A model generated the notes under the pieces. It saw nothing but the letters and a program-made list of their open reading frames with translations. It was not told the DNA's origin and did not search any database. 64,000 nucleotides of DNA, from positions 1-64,000 of the forward strand of contig NZ_JABVEC010000041.1 in the NCBI RefSeq assembly GCF_014323705.1, in the 5' to 3' direction. Below, one piece after another: positions 55,550 through 63,833 of the stretch; the stretch's first letter is position 1, and every line of letters starts with the position of its first letter. This DNA is from Actinomadura alba. Lineage in GTDB: Bacteria > Actinomycetota > Actinomycetes > Streptosporangiales > Streptosporangiaceae. The position numbers and the translations under genes were made by a program.

Positions 55550-56295
55550 GCACCAACCTGATCACCGACACCGCCACCGTCTTCAGCCGTGAGCTGCGCC
55601 CGGTGCTGCGCAACCCGTTCTCCGTCATCTTCACCATGGTGCAACCGCTGTTCTTCCTGGCGCTGTTCGCTCCCCTGCTCCCGGACGGCGCCGGAGACGA
55701 GTCCACGTTGCAGTGGTTCATCCCGGGCATCGTCGTGATGTCGTGCCTTTTCGGCACGTCCGCCACCGGATCGAACCTGTTGTACGAGATCCAGACCGGA
55801 TCGCACGAGCGGATGCTCGTCTCCCCGCTGAGCCGGCCCGCGCTCATCATGGGGAGGGCACTGAAGGAGATCGTGCCGATGTTCGCCCAGGCGGCGATCA
55901 TCGTCGTCGTCACGATCCCCTTCGGCTTCCGCCTGCACTTGGCGGGCGCCATCATCGGCCTGTTGATCCTCTCGGTCTTCTGTCTCGGACTCGGCGCGCT
56001 GTCCTACACGCTGGCGCTGGCGTCCAAAAATCAGGAGTGGATGTTCTGGGCGGTGCAGCAGACGCTCATCTTCCCGCTGCTGCTGCTCGCGGGGATGCTG
56101 CTGCCGCTGGACGGCGGCCCGGGCTGGCTGCGGGCGCTTTCGCGGTTCAATCCCCTGACGTACGTCGTCGACGCGGAGCGCGCCCTGTTCAGCGGTGAGA
56201 TCGCCACGGCGGCCGTCGCCGGCGGCGTGGTCGCCGCGGTGGCGGTGGCGGTTGTGGGTCTGCTGATCGGCACCCGCGCAATGCGGCGCGCGTGA
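55546..56295 (+). CDS. ABC-2 type transporter permease
   Basis: A 249-residue permease with six hydrophobic segments: IFTMVQPLFFLALFAPLLP, WFIPGIVVMSCLFGTSATGS, MFAQAAIIVVVTIPFGFRL, GLLILSVFCLGLGALSYTLA, TLIFPLLLLAGMLLPL and AVAGGVVAAVAVAVVGLLIG. The coupling loop is YEIQTGSHERMLVSPLSRPA. It forms an exporter with the preceding ATPase through an ATGA junction. The exported compound is unknown. Confidence 0.93.
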   Translation: MSTNLITDTATVFSRELRPVLRNPFSVIFTMVQPLFFLALFAPLLPDGAGDESTLQWFIPGIVVMSCLFGTSATGSNLLYEIQTGSHERMLVSPLSRPALIMGRALKEIVPMFAQAAIIVVVTIPFGFRLHLAGAIIGLLILSVFCLGLGALSYTLALASKNQEWMFWAVQQTLIFPLLLLAGMLLPLDGGPGWLRALSRFNPLTYVVDAERALFSGEIATAAVAGGVVAAVAVAVVGLLIGTRAMRRA

Positions 56296-56319
56296 CCTTC
56301 CAGGAGTAGGGGTCTGAGG

Positions 56320-56488
56320 AACATCCGAACGGGCCGACGTGCTCGGTGCCGACGGGCGGGAAGGGAAAGCCGGCCGCCCCGCCCGCGTTGGTCACCTCCA
56401 CCCAGCACTCGGTCAGGGCCTGCCGCAGCCCGGGAGTGATCTGGCTGGGGGATGTGAACTGCTGGAGGGCGGGGACGGTCCCGGTCAT
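56320..56488 (-). pseudogene. GNAT acetyltransferase N-terminal remnant
   Basis: ATG 56488, with AAGGA 8 bases upstream, opens MTGTVPALQQFTSPSQITPG, RQALTECWVEVTNAGGAAGF, PFPPVGTEHVGPF. This matches the start of actinobacterial GNAT proteins (xxxCWVxVTNAGGAAGFPFPPV). Homology ends at about 56335 and the frame runs on antisense into the permease gene until 56189. The acetyl-CoA-binding half is missing. The rest of 56296-56674 shows no gene. Confidence 0.6.
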
Positions 56489-56674
56489 GGTGTGTATTCC
56501 TTGCGGACGGTGTTGATCTGTGATCGTCACGGGTGGGCGATACCGCGCGGTAGCGCAGTTCCGGCGTTCGAGCGTGTGCCCGACCTCGGGGGCTGATCGG
56601 GCGAATGGGGTGCTGGGTGCGTCGGGATTGGGAGCCGGAAGAACCCGGACGCGGCCGCCTTGACCGACGCCCGG

Positions 56675-58078
56675 CTACGCCTGATCAGCCTGTGGCCGCC
56701 CGGGCGTCAGGGCGGCGGCCGCCACGGCCGCCGCGGCCGCGGCGAGCGCGGCGAGGATGAAGCCGTTGGTGAACCCGGAGAGGGTGTCCCCGACAAGGCT
56801 GGCCGCCGCGACGCTGGAGATGACCGCAGCTCCGATGGAGGCACCGAACTCGTGGAATGTGCTGACGATGCCGGAGGCGATGCCGGACTCGTGGGGGGCC
56901 ACCTGACCGAGAGCGGTCGCTGAGGCGACGACGAATATCGCGCCGGTCCCGGCGCCTGCGATCGCCATGCCGACCACCACGGTCGCGGGGTGCATCGACA
57001 GCGCGGGCACGGCCATGCCGACCGCGGCGGCGAGCAGCCCGGCCACGCCCAGCCGGCGCGGCCCCGCCTTGGCGATGGCCCGGCCGGTGAGGTTGGCCCC
57101 GAACATGGTCGCCACCGCGATCGGGAGGAACAGCAGCCCCGTTCGCAGCGCGCCGAAGCCCTGTGCGTGCTGGAAATAGAAGGTGCCGAGGAAGAACACC
57201 GCGATCATCAGGGCGGTCGCCATCAGGATGAGGAACGTGCCGGTGGCCACCGGGCGTCGAGCCAGCAGCGCGACGTCCATCAGAGGTGAACGGGCGGTCT
57301 TCTGCCTTGTCACGAACGCCAGGTAGCCGATCCCGGCCGCCAGGACGAGCCAGCCGGTGGTGGCGGTGACCCATCCGTGGTCCCCGGCGCGGGTGATCGC
57401 AAAGATCAGGGCGCCGGAGGAGGCGGTGACCAGCAGGGCTCCGAGCACGTCGAGCCGGGGGCGGGGCGCGGCGACGCCCTGGTGCGGCAGCATCCGGGCG
57501 AGAGCGGCGATGATCACCAGGCCGATGGGCACGTTGATGTAAAAGACCCATGGCCAGCCCGGGCCGGCGGTGAGCAGTCCTCCCAGAAGCACGCCGAGGG
57601 CCGCGCCGCCACCGCCGAGCGCGGACCAGACCCCCAGCGCCTTGTTCCGCTCGTCACCCTCGAACAGGCTCACCACCAGTGACAGAGCCGACGGAGACAG
57701 CAGCGCCGCGCCGAGTCCTTGCGCGACGCGGCCGCCCAACAGCATGTCGGCCGAGCCGGCGAACCCGGTCACCAGTGACGCCGCCGTGAAGATCAGCAGG
57801 CCGCCGAGCACCACCCGCTTGGCCCCGATCAGATCGGCGGCCCGCCCGCCCAGCAGCATCAGGCCGCCGAACGTCAACGTGTACGCGCTGACCGTCCATG
57901 TCACGGCCTGGCGACTCAGGCCCAGGTCGGTCTCGATGTGCGGTAGCGCGATGGCCACGACGGTGACGTCGAGGATCAACATCAGCTGGGCCACCCCGAG
58001 GAAGCCCAGGATGCGCCATCGCAACGGATGGGGATGGGCTGGACCACGCGCGGACGTGTCGTGGATCTGTTGTGTCAT
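56675..58078 (-). CDS. MFS multidrug transporter (DHA2, 14-TMS type)
   Basis: A 467-residue transporter: LMLILDVTVVAIALPHIETD, AVTWTVSAYTLTFGGLMLLG, GRAADLIGAKRVVLGGLLIF (motif A), GGRVAQGLGAALLSPSALSL, GVLLGGLLTAGPGWPWVFYI NVP (motif C region). These are diagnostic of EmrB/QacA drug:H+ antiporters. It starts at ATG 58078 and diverges from a TetR gene 92 bases away. Two CGTAC-N6-GTACG operators lie in the gap, so it is a TetR-repressed efflux pump. Confidence 0.94.
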   Translation of the reverse strand: MTQQIHDTSARGPAHPHPLRWRILGFLGVAQLMLILDVTVVAIALPHIETDLGLSRQAVTWTVSAYTLTFGGLMLLGGRAADLIGAKRVVLGGLLIFTAASLVTGFAGSADMLLGGRVAQGLGAALLSPSALSLVVSLFEGDERNKALGVWSALGGGGAALGVLLGGLLTAGPGWPWVFYINVPIGLVIIAALARMLPHQGVAAPRPRLDVLGALLVTASSGALIFAITRAGDHGWVTATTGWLVLAAGIGYLAFVTRQKTARSPLMDVALLARRPVATGTFLILMATALMIAVFFLGTFYFQHAQGFGALRTGLLFLPIAVATMFGANLTGRAIAKAGPRRLGVAGLLAAAVGMAVPALSMHPATVVVGMAIAGAGTGAIFVVASATALGQVAPHESGIASGIVSTFHEFGASIGAAVISSVAAASLVGDTLSGFTNGFILAALAAAAAAVAAAALTPGRPQADQA

Positions 58079-58099
58079 CGAGCACCTCTCGCCATAACT

Positions 58100-58115
58100 C
58101 GTACTCCTATGTACG
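58100..58115. promoter_or_regulatory. TetR operator 1 (CGTAC-N6-GTACG)
   Basis: A perfect 16-bp dyad, extended by weaker AACT/ACTT flanks, 22 bases before the MFS start. Same pattern as operator 2. Confidence 0.75.
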
Positions 58116-58139
58116 ACTTCTAACCCCGGGAGAGTAACA

Positions 58140-58155
58140 CGTACATTCCCGTACG
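58140..58155. promoter_or_regulatory. TetR operator 2 (CGTAC-N6-GTACG)
   Basis: A second copy, 40 bases from the first and 16 bases before the TetR start, followed by GAGTTAGG. One repressor could thus shut both promoters. Confidence 0.75.
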
Positions 58156-58170
58156 AGTTAGGCTGGCGGC

Positions 58171-58785
58171 ATGCCCGCCACCGTCGGCCCGCGTCGCCGC
58201 GCAGACGCCGAACGCAACATCGCCCGCGTCGTCTCCGCGGCACGCGAGAGCCTGAGCAGCGATCCGAACGCGAGCATCGACGACATCGCCAAGGCCGCCG
58301 GAGTGGGCCGGATGACTCTCTACGGCCACTTCCGGACCCGGGCGGAACTGGTCGAGGCCGCCCTGGCCGACGCACTGCGCGCCGGCGAGGAGGCACTGTC
58401 GGCCGTCGACCTCAGCGGCGACGCGCAGGATGCCCTGACCCGGCTACTCGACTCCAGTTGGTCCCTCGTGGCCGAATCCACCGCATTGTTGACGGCGGCC
58501 CAGGGAACTCTTCCCGCCGGGCGCATCCGCAAGCTGCACGCCGCACCCGCGCGGCGCGTCGAGGAGCTCATTCGCCGCGGCCAGGACGAAGGCGTGTTCC
58601 GCACCGACATGCCGATCGCCTGGCTGGTCAGCGTCGTGCACTACGTGCTGCAAGGCGCCGCGGAGGAGAACCGCACCAAGCGCCTGAAGACAGCGGAAGC
58701 CGCCCGCGTCGTCACCGCGACGGTGCGATCCATCCTGGCCACCCCCCACCGGGCCCTCGAAGACCGAGGTAGCACGATCTTGTAG
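58171..58785 (+). CDS. TetR-family transcriptional regulator
   Basis: A 204-residue TetR repressor: RIVSAARESLSSDPNAS-like first helices, SIDDIAKAAGVGRMTLYGHF (HTH), RTRAELVEAALADAL, then a helical ligand domain (RRVEELIRRGQDEGVFRTDM, PIAWLVSVVHYVLQGAAEEN). It controls the divergent MFS pump through two identical dyads. The frame downstream of its stop is an integrase scrap in the same frame. Confidence 0.94.
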   Translation: MPATVGPRRRADAERNIARVVSAARESLSSDPNASIDDIAKAAGVGRMTLYGHFRTRAELVEAALADALRAGEEALSAVDLSGDAQDALTRLLDSSWSLVAESTALLTAAQGTLPAGRIRKLHAAPARRVEELIRRGQDEGVFRTDMPIAWLVSVVHYVLQGAAEENRTKRLKTAEAARVVTATVRSILATPHRALEDRGSTIL

Positions 58786-58965
58786 GCCGATTGTCGCCAC
58801 GTCGCCGCCTGGTTCACCGCCACCTGGGCGACCAGCGCGCCCGCGACGTTCAACGTCCGCCTCAACGCCCTGTCGGCGGCCATGGCGTGGTGGCGTGAGC
58901 AGGGCCGGCTGACCGGCGACCCGCTCACCCGCATCCGCGGACCTCGTCAGCGGGCGGTCGTGCCC
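58786..58965 (+). pseudogene. Tyrosine integrase scrap
   Basis: Directly after the TetR stop, in the same frame, VAAWFTATWATSAPATFNVR, LNALSAAMAWWREQGRLTGD, PLTRIRGP matches the core-binding (SAM-like) domain of phage-type integrases (TxNxxLxxLRSAxxWWRxQGxLxxDPxxxIxR). No catalytic R-H-R-Y part remains. Its end overlaps the DsbA-like gene on the other strand. Confidence 0.55.
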
Positions 58966-59597
58966 GTGTGCTGGTGTGCCGTGCGGAGTGCGGACAGCAA
59001 CGTCTCGACGGGTTGTGCGCCGGCGATGCCGTACGCGCGGTCCAGCACGAAGAAGGGCACACCCGTCGCGCCGAGCAGCCGGGCCTGGCGGATGTCCTCC
59101 TCGACCTCCTGGGCGTATCCGTCGCCGGCGAGCATCTGCCGCACCTCGTCGGCGGGGACGCCGACCTCCTCGCCCATCCGTACCAGCGTTTCGGCGTCGT
59201 CGAGTGTCTCGCCCTCGATCAGCTGGGCGCGCATGAGGCGTTCGTGCATCTGACCACCGAGGTCGTGCGCAGCGGCCAGGTGAGTCAGCCGGTGGGCGTC
59301 GAAGGTGTTGACCATGACGGCCCGGCCGAAGTCGTACGCCAGTCCCTCCTGCGCCGCGAGCGTCGCCACCTGACCGGTCATCGCCTGCACCTGCGCCGGC
59401 GAACCGCCGGTCTTGGCGGCGAGAGCCTCGTAGACCGGCTGCCGGCGGCCCTTGGGGTACGTGGGGTCGAGCTGGAAGCTCCGCCACACCACCTCGGTGT
59501 CGCCGGCGTGCTCGAAGTCCGCGAGCGCGCTTTCCAGCCGCCGTTTGCCGAGGTAGCACCACGGGCAGACGATGTCGGACCACACCTCGATGCGCAT
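58947..59597 (-). CDS. DsbA-family oxidoreductase, FrnE type
   Basis: A 216-residue thioredoxin-fold protein with active site CPWC at residues 11-14 (VWSDIVCPWCYLG), then QLDPTYPKGRRQPVYEAL, VNTFDAHRLTHLAAAHDLG, EAYFIEGE-like AQLIEGETLDDAETLV and the cis-Pro loop GATGVPFFVLDRAYGIAGAQ. FrnE-type proteins are cytoplasmic thiol oxidoreductases or isomerases; no signal peptide is present. ATG 59597 follows GAGGGGAC. It forms a two-gene operon with a 52-residue small protein, 14 bases apart, and diverges from an HxlR regulator. Confidence 0.93.
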   Translation of the reverse strand: MRIEVWSDIVCPWCYLGKRRLESALADFEHAGDTEVVWRSFQLDPTYPKGRRQPVYEALAAKTGGSPAQVQAMTGQVATLAAQEGLAYDFGRAVMVNTFDAHRLTHLAAAHDLGGQMHERLMRAQLIEGETLDDAETLVRMGEEVGVPADEVRQMLAGDGYAQEVEEDIRQARLLGATGVPFFVLDRAYGIAGAQPVETLLSALRTAHQHTGTTAR

Positions 59598-59611
59598 TGC
59601 CGTCCCCTCGC

Positions 59612-59770
59612 TCACGACAGGCAGATTCCGTCCGAGCACGCCGGGGCGTCCTCGGTGCCCAGCACGACCAGTACCGGAGCCGGAGGAACCGGCAGCACGG
59701 CGGGTGGTTCACCGGCCGCTCCCTCCGCCGGTGGCGGCGGTGCCGTCTGCTGCGTCGTGTGCGCGCTCAT
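59612..59770 (-). CDS. 52-residue small protein with a C-terminal cysteine pair
   Basis: ATG 59770 opens a 52-codon frame: a Pro/Ala-rich front, then PVLVVLGTEDAPACSDGICL S. The C-terminal ACSDGIC pair, the 14-base gap to the DsbA-like gene and a shared promoter with an operator suggest it is real and may be a thiol partner or substrate of that enzyme (inference). It has no known domain. GGGGGAACGG precedes the start. Confidence 0.55.
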   Translation of the reverse strand: MSAHTTQQTAPPPPAEGAAGEPPAVLPVPPAPVLVVLGTEDAPACSDGICLS

Positions 59771-59788
59771 CGAGTCCGTTCCCCCAAT

Positions 59789-59809
59789 GGTTACTTGTTG
59801 TGCGTAACC
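59789..59809. promoter_or_regulatory. HxlR operator candidate GGTTAC-N9-GTAACC
   Basis: A perfect 6-bp dyad with helical spacing in the gap between the FrnE operon and the HxlR gene. TTACTT and GTAACC also overlap likely -10 positions. It is the obvious site for HxlR control of both sides. Confidence 0.65.
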
Positions 59810-59852
59810 CCATCATGGGTCAGCATGGAGCCGAGCGGAAGGACGCACTTTG

Positions 59853-60239
59853 ATGTCAGTCACGCACACGGATGTGCCCATGACCCTGAAGGTGACCGAC
59901 GACTGCCCGGTCCGCGACGTGCTCGACCGGGTCGGCGACAAATGGAGCGTACTGATCGTCGTGCTCCTCGGCCGGCGCACCCACCGCTTCGGGGAGCTGC
60001 ACCGCGCCATCGAGGGCATCAGCCAGCGCATGCTCACGCTGACCCTGCGCGCGCTGGTCCGCGACGGGCTGGTCACGCGCACGGCGCACGCGACCGTGCC
60101 GCCCCGCGTCGACTACGAGTTGACCGAGATGGGCCGGACGCTGCTCGTGCCCCTCTCCGCGCTGGACGAGTGGGCCAACGCGCACCGCGACGACATCCGG
60201 GCCGCCCGCGAGCGTCACGACCGCGGCACCACCGCCTGA
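59853..60239 (+). CDS. HxlR-family transcriptional regulator
   Basis: A 128-residue HxlR protein: a single cysteine in DDCPVRDVLDRVGDKWSVLI, HRFGELHRAIEGISQRMLTL (recognition helix), LTLRALVRDGLVTRTAHATV, PPRVDYELTEMGRTLLVPLS (wing). The conserved N-terminal Cys can sense thiol stress, fitting the divergent DsbA-like operon. ATG 59853 has GGAAGGA 10 bases upstream. Confidence 0.94.
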   Translation: MSVTHTDVPMTLKVTDDCPVRDVLDRVGDKWSVLIVVLLGRRTHRFGELHRAIEGISQRMLTLTLRALVRDGLVTRTAHATVPPRVDYELTEMGRTLLVPLSALDEWANAHRDDIRAARERHDRGTTA

Positions 60240-60244
60240 CGCGA

Positions 60245-60311
60245 CGCACCCGGCCCCTGGGGACACCCGGCCCGGTCGGCGCCGCGCTGCGGCGTTCCGA
60301 GGCCGGGTGCG
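60245..60311. terminator. Long terminator hairpin between hxlR and bioB
   Basis: CGCACCCGGCC and GGCCGGGTGCG form a perfect 11-bp outer stem around about 45 bases that contain a further G/C stem. It lies between two convergent genes (60239 and 60353). Confidence 0.65.
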
Positions 60312-60352
60312 CCGGAGCGTACGTGTGCCGTCTCGGCTCGAGAGCCAGGCGG

Positions 60353-61432
60353 TCAGGTGTTGGCGGGCAGGTCGGTGCCGGCGCCGCGCCTGCGCAGCGT
60401 GACCAGGTCGTGGCGGGCGCCTGGCAGGGTCTGCTCGCCCGTGCCCTCGACGGTGAACCCGGCGTCGCTGATCATCTGCAGGTCGTCGGCGCCGGGCTGG
60501 CCCTCACTGGTCAGGTAGTCGCCCAGGAACATCGAGTTGGCCAGGTGCAGCGCCAGCGGCTGCATCGCCCGCAGATGGATCTCCCTGCCACCGGCCAGGC
60601 GCACCTCGACGTCGGGGAACACGAACCGGAAAAGCGCCAGGATCCGCAGGCAACGCTGCGGCGTCAGGTCCCAGCGCCCGCCCAGCGGGGTGCCCTCGAA
60701 GGGGATGAGGAAGTTCACCGGCACCGAGTCAGGGTCCAGTTCACGCAGTGCGAACGTCACGTCGACGATGTCGTCATCGCTCTCGCCCATGCCGAAGATC
60801 GCACCAGAGCACGGTGACAGGCCCGCCCGCCCGGCCTCCTTCACCGTCTCGACCCGGTCGTCGAAGGTATGCGTCGAGCAGATCTCGCGGTAGTTCTCCT
60901 CGCTGGTGTTCAGATTGTGGTTGTAGGCGTCCGCACCGGCCTCGCGCAGCCGGTCGGCCTGACCGGGCTTCAGCAGTCCCAGGCAGACGCACACCTCCAC
61001 CTCGGGCGCCGCACCCTTGATCGCCTCGATCGTGTCGGCGACCCGGTCGACGTCCCGTTCCGCCGGTCCCCGGCCGCTGGCCACCAGGCACACACGCTTG
61101 GCCCCCGCGGCGATGGCGCGCTCGGCGTTGCCCGCGGCCTCGCCGGGACTGATCCAGGAGTACTTCAGGATCTCGGACTTGGAGCCGAGCCGCTGCGAGC
61201 AGTACGAACAGTCCTCCGGGCACAGCCCGCTCTTCATGTTCACCAGATGGTTGAGCTTGACGCGCCGACCGAAGTACCGGCGCCGCACGCGCGACCCCGC
61301 CGCAACTACATCCAGCAGATCGTCGTCGTCCGAGGCCAGCAGCGCCAGCGCCTCGTCGCGGGACGGCGCCTCATGCCGCAAAGCCTTGTCTGTCAGCGAC
61401 ACGAGAAGATCATCAAGAGCGGAATCCGTCAT
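60353..61432 (-). CDS. bioB: Biotin synthase
   Basis: A 359-residue radical-SAM enzyme that inserts sulfur into dethiobiotin. The 4Fe-4S ligands are Cys71, Cys75 and Cys78 in GLCPEDCSYCSQR. Other family motifs: KRVCLVASGRGP, YNHNLNTSEENYREICSTHT, AGLSPCSGAIFGMGE, NFLIPFEGTPLGG, SMFLGDYLTSEGQ. The remaining Fe-S ligands (Cys in VCVCLGLL and SPCSG regions) and an Arg for the 2Fe-2S cluster are present. ATG 61432 is the natural start, with AGGA nearby. No bioA, bioD or bioF is adjacent. It would supply the biotin used by carboxylases such as that at 23473. Confidence 0.96.
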   Translation of the reverse strand: MTDSALDDLLVSLTDKALRHEAPSRDEALALLASDDDDLLDVVAAGSRVRRRYFGRRVKLNHLVNMKSGLCPEDCSYCSQRLGSKSEILKYSWISPGEAAGNAERAIAAGAKRVCLVASGRGPAERDVDRVADTIEAIKGAAPEVEVCVCLGLLKPGQADRLREAGADAYNHNLNTSEENYREICSTHTFDDRVETVKEAGRAGLSPCSGAIFGMGESDDDIVDVTFALRELDPDSVPVNFLIPFEGTPLGGRWDLTPQRCLRILALFRFVFPDVEVRLAGGREIHLRAMQPLALHLANSMFLGDYLTSEGQPGADDLQMISDAGFTVEGTGEQTLPGARHDLVTLRRRGAGTDLPANT

Positions 61433-61534
61433 GACGCCAATCCTGCGGACGACCGATGCCGAGCACAAGAACGCGCCGGTACAAGGTCGTCCTACCGTTA
61501 TTGTTCCGCCGGGTCATGGCGGGCGGCCCGAAGC

Positions 61535-61846
61535 TCAGAGCCGGGTGCCCTCGTTGCCGAGGACCTCACGGGCGAGGTCGGCCAGCGCCGCGCGGTCTTC
61601 GGCCAGCGCGGACCGGCCCAGCTCGGTCACCCGGTAGACCCGCCGCGTGCGGCCGTCGACCACCCGCTGCTCGGAGGTCAGCAGACCGTCCGCCTCGAGG
61701 CGGTGCAGTGTCGGGTACAGCGTGCCGGGACTGATCTCGTAGCCGTGGCGGGCCAGTTCCCGGGCCATCCACGCACCATGGATCTCCTCCTCGGCCGCGT
61801 GGTGCAGGATGTGCAGCCGCACCGCGCCGCGCTGGAATTCCCGCAT
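61535..61846 (-). CDS. PadR-family regulator (short)
   Basis: A 103-residue winged-helix protein: GAVRLHILHHAAEEEIHGAW, MARELARHGYEISPGTLYPT, LHRLEADGLLTSEQRVVDGR, TRRVYRVTELGRSALAED. The SPGTLYPTLHRLE recognition helix is characteristic. It lacks the long C-terminal domain, so it is a PadR-s1/s2 type. It has no obvious effector neighbour. Confidence 0.92.
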   Translation of the reverse strand: MREFQRGAVRLHILHHAAEEEIHGAWMARELARHGYEISPGTLYPTLHRLEADGLLTSEQRVVDGRTRRVYRVTELGRSALAEDRAALADLAREVLGNEGTRL

Positions 61847-61918
61847 CCGCCAGTTCCCTCCGCCCCGCCCGGAAAAGCAGTATTCAAGCCGATATCGGCG
61901 TTCGAGTTTACTTCGTGT

Positions 61919-62896
61919 TCACCTTGACGGCGTGACGCCATGCCGTGTTCGGCGGTCCGCCTGGACCGCGAGATCCGCGCTCAGTTCCCGTACGGCGGCG
62001 CGCAGTTCGTCCGGTCGGCGGATCACGAACGGCCAGCCCAGACCCGCCAGCATCCGCGCCATGCCGTCGAGGCTCTCGGCGCGTGCCCGCATGAGCACTC
62101 CGCCCTCGGTCTCGGTGATCGAAGCGATCGACGGTGAGATGCGCCGGCGTGCCTCGGCGGCCGTCGTCTCGAGGAGGACCTCGACCTCGTGGGCGTACGG
62201 GACCGCGGCGAGCGACCGGGCGACGTGCTGAACCGGATCAAGGTCGCCTGGGACCTCGTAGGTCTCGTCCGACGGCTCCACGGCCAGCACCCGATCCACC
62301 CGGAACGTGCGCACCTCGCCGCTGCGGTGGTCATGGCCCGTGACGTACCAGCGGCCGGAGTGGAAGACCAGGCCGTAGGTGTCGAGGGCGCGCTCGCTCT
62401 CGGCACCGTTCCAGGAGCGGTACCGCAGGTGGACGCGGTGGCGCTCGCGCGCCGCGGCGGCGAGCGCGAGCACGGCGGAGACGGCGGGAGCGGCGCCCGT
62501 GCGAGCGGCCATGGTGAAGCCGAGGGTCTCCTGCAGCGCCTGGACCCGCTCCCGCAACGTGGCGGGCAGCACCCGCTGCACTTTCGCGAGCGCGGTCTCG
62601 GTGGCGTCGCCGGGCAGCCCGAGGCGCCGCCCGGCGAGCAGGCCGAGCACGACGGCGGTCGCCTCGTCGTCGGTGAGCATGAGCGGCGGCAACTTGAAGC
62701 CGGGCAGGAGGCGGAATCCGCCGTGCCGGCCGCGCAGGCCCTCGACCGGGATGCCGAGCTCGGCCAGCCGCGCGGCGTACCGCCGCACCGTCCGTTCGTC
62801 CACGCCCAGGCGTTCGGCCAGCGCTCCCCCGGTGAGCTGCCGGTTGGCCTGCAGGAGCTCCAGCATCGCCAGAACCCGGGTGGTCGGATGTGACAC
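61919..62896 (-). CDS. WYL-domain transcriptional regulator
   Basis: A 325-residue YafY-type regulator: HPTTRVLAMLELLQANRQLT, GGALAERLGVDERTVRRYAA (HTH_11), GRHGGFRLLPGFKLPPLMLT, VHLRYRSWNGAESERALDTY, GLVFHSGRWYVTGHDHRSGE (WYL), VRTFRVDRVLAVEP and a WCX tail. I chose GTG 62896 because GGAGAG lies just upstream; ATG 62908 has no such site. It diverges from the hydrolase gene at 62981 and probably regulates it. It is not close to the WYL gene at 53442. Confidence 0.92.
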   Translation of the reverse strand: MSHPTTRVLAMLELLQANRQLTGGALAERLGVDERTVRRYAARLAELGIPVEGLRGRHGGFRLLPGFKLPPLMLTDDEATAVVLGLLAGRRLGLPGDATETALAKVQRVLPATLRERVQALQETLGFTMAARTGAAPAVSAVLALAAAARERHRVHLRYRSWNGAESERALDTYGLVFHSGRWYVTGHDHRSGEVRTFRVDRVLAVEPSDETYEVPGDLDPVQHVARSLAAVPYAHEVEVLLETTAAEARRRISPSIASITETEGGVLMRARAESLDGMARMLAGLGWPFVIRRPDELRAAVRELSADLAVQADRRTRHGVTPSR

Positions 62897-62980
62897 AGAT
62901 CTCTCCATTAAACCGGGCGGACTCTGTCCGGTATCAACCGTAGCGTCGAACCGACATCACGGCAGAGAGAGGCAAGGCGA

Positions 62981-63727
62981 ATGGCGACTTTCGTGCTCGT
63001 ACCCGGTTTCTGGCTCGGCGGCTGGGCTTGGGAGGACGTGACCCGGTCTCTGGTGGCCGCGGGTCACGAGGTCCATGCGGTCACACTGACGGGGCTCGCG
63101 GACCGGGCCGACGAGGCGGGCCCCGAGGTGAACGTCGACACCCACATCGCCGACATCGTGCGCGTCATCGAGGGCGCCGCGCTGCGCGACGTGATCCTGG
63201 TCGCGCACAGCGGCGCGACCGTGCCGGTCACCGGTACGGCCGACCGGATCCCCGAGCGGCTCGCGCGCGTCGTCTATGTCGACGCGGGGCCGCTGCCGGA
63301 CGGCATGGCGCAGATCGACTTCAACGGGCCCGAGGCCAGGCGGGAACTGGAGAAGCGGGTGAGCTCCGAAGGCGACGGCTGGAGGATCCCCGTCCCGCGT
63401 TTCGACCCGGCCGAGGACCCGGACGACCTCGCGGGACTGAGCGACGAGGTGCTGGCGATGATGCGCGAGCGCTGCACGCCCCAGCCCCTCGGCGCGGCCA
63501 CCCAGCCGCTGCGCCGTCCGGCCACGCCGCCGGCCACGCCGAAGTCGCTCATCGCCAGCACCTTCTCGCTCGCACAGGTCGAAGCGCTGGTGAGCAGCGG
63601 CAACCCGGTCTTCGCACTGATGGCCGGCCCGGAATGGACGCGCCATGAGCTGCCCACCGGGCACTGGCCGATGTTCTCGCGCCCGGGCGACCTCGCCGCC
63701 CTCCTGGACGAGATCGCCGGTCTCTGA
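62981..63727 (+). CDS. Alpha/beta hydrolase (EstC/MenH-like esterase)
   Basis: A 248-residue hydrolase: MATFVLVPGFWLGGWAWEDV, TRSLVAAGHEVHAVTLTGLA, DVILVAHSGATVPVTGTADR (nucleophile Ser in HSGAT), VVYVDAGPLPDGM and a C-terminal catalytic His in LPTGHWPMFSRPGDLAALLD. It resembles salicylate-esterase/EstC-type proteins often regulated by divergent WYL genes. The nucleophile loop is AHSGAT rather than GxSxG. The start is ATG 62981 after AGAGAGGCAAGGCG. Confidence 0.93.
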   Translation: MATFVLVPGFWLGGWAWEDVTRSLVAAGHEVHAVTLTGLADRADEAGPEVNVDTHIADIVRVIEGAALRDVILVAHSGATVPVTGTADRIPERLARVVYVDAGPLPDGMAQIDFNGPEARRELEKRVSSEGDGWRIPVPRFDPAEDPDDLAGLSDEVLAMMRERCTPQPLGAATQPLRRPATPPATPKSLIASTFSLAQVEALVSSGNPVFALMAGPEWTRHELPTGHWPMFSRPGDLAALLDEIAGL

Positions 63728-63756
63728 CCGATGTCCCGGCCGTGACCTCGCAGATG

Positions 63757-63774
63757 TTCGCGTTCGCGTTCGCG
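63757..63774. repeat. Short tandem repeat (TTCGCG x3)
   Basis: Three consecutive TTCGCG units lie 30 bases after the hydrolase stop. A fourth unit degenerates (TGCGCC). It is likely a slippage product without function. Confidence 0.6.
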
Positions 63775-63833
63775 TGCGCCACGGTGCCCGCCGCACCGAC
63801 CGGCACCCGCACCTCGTGAGCTCAGTGGTGAGG

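Noticed and set aside
63757..63774. Tandem TTCGCG units as a possible CRISPR or origin iteron
   Set aside because: Only three 6-base units without spacers or flanking genes; simple slippage repeat.
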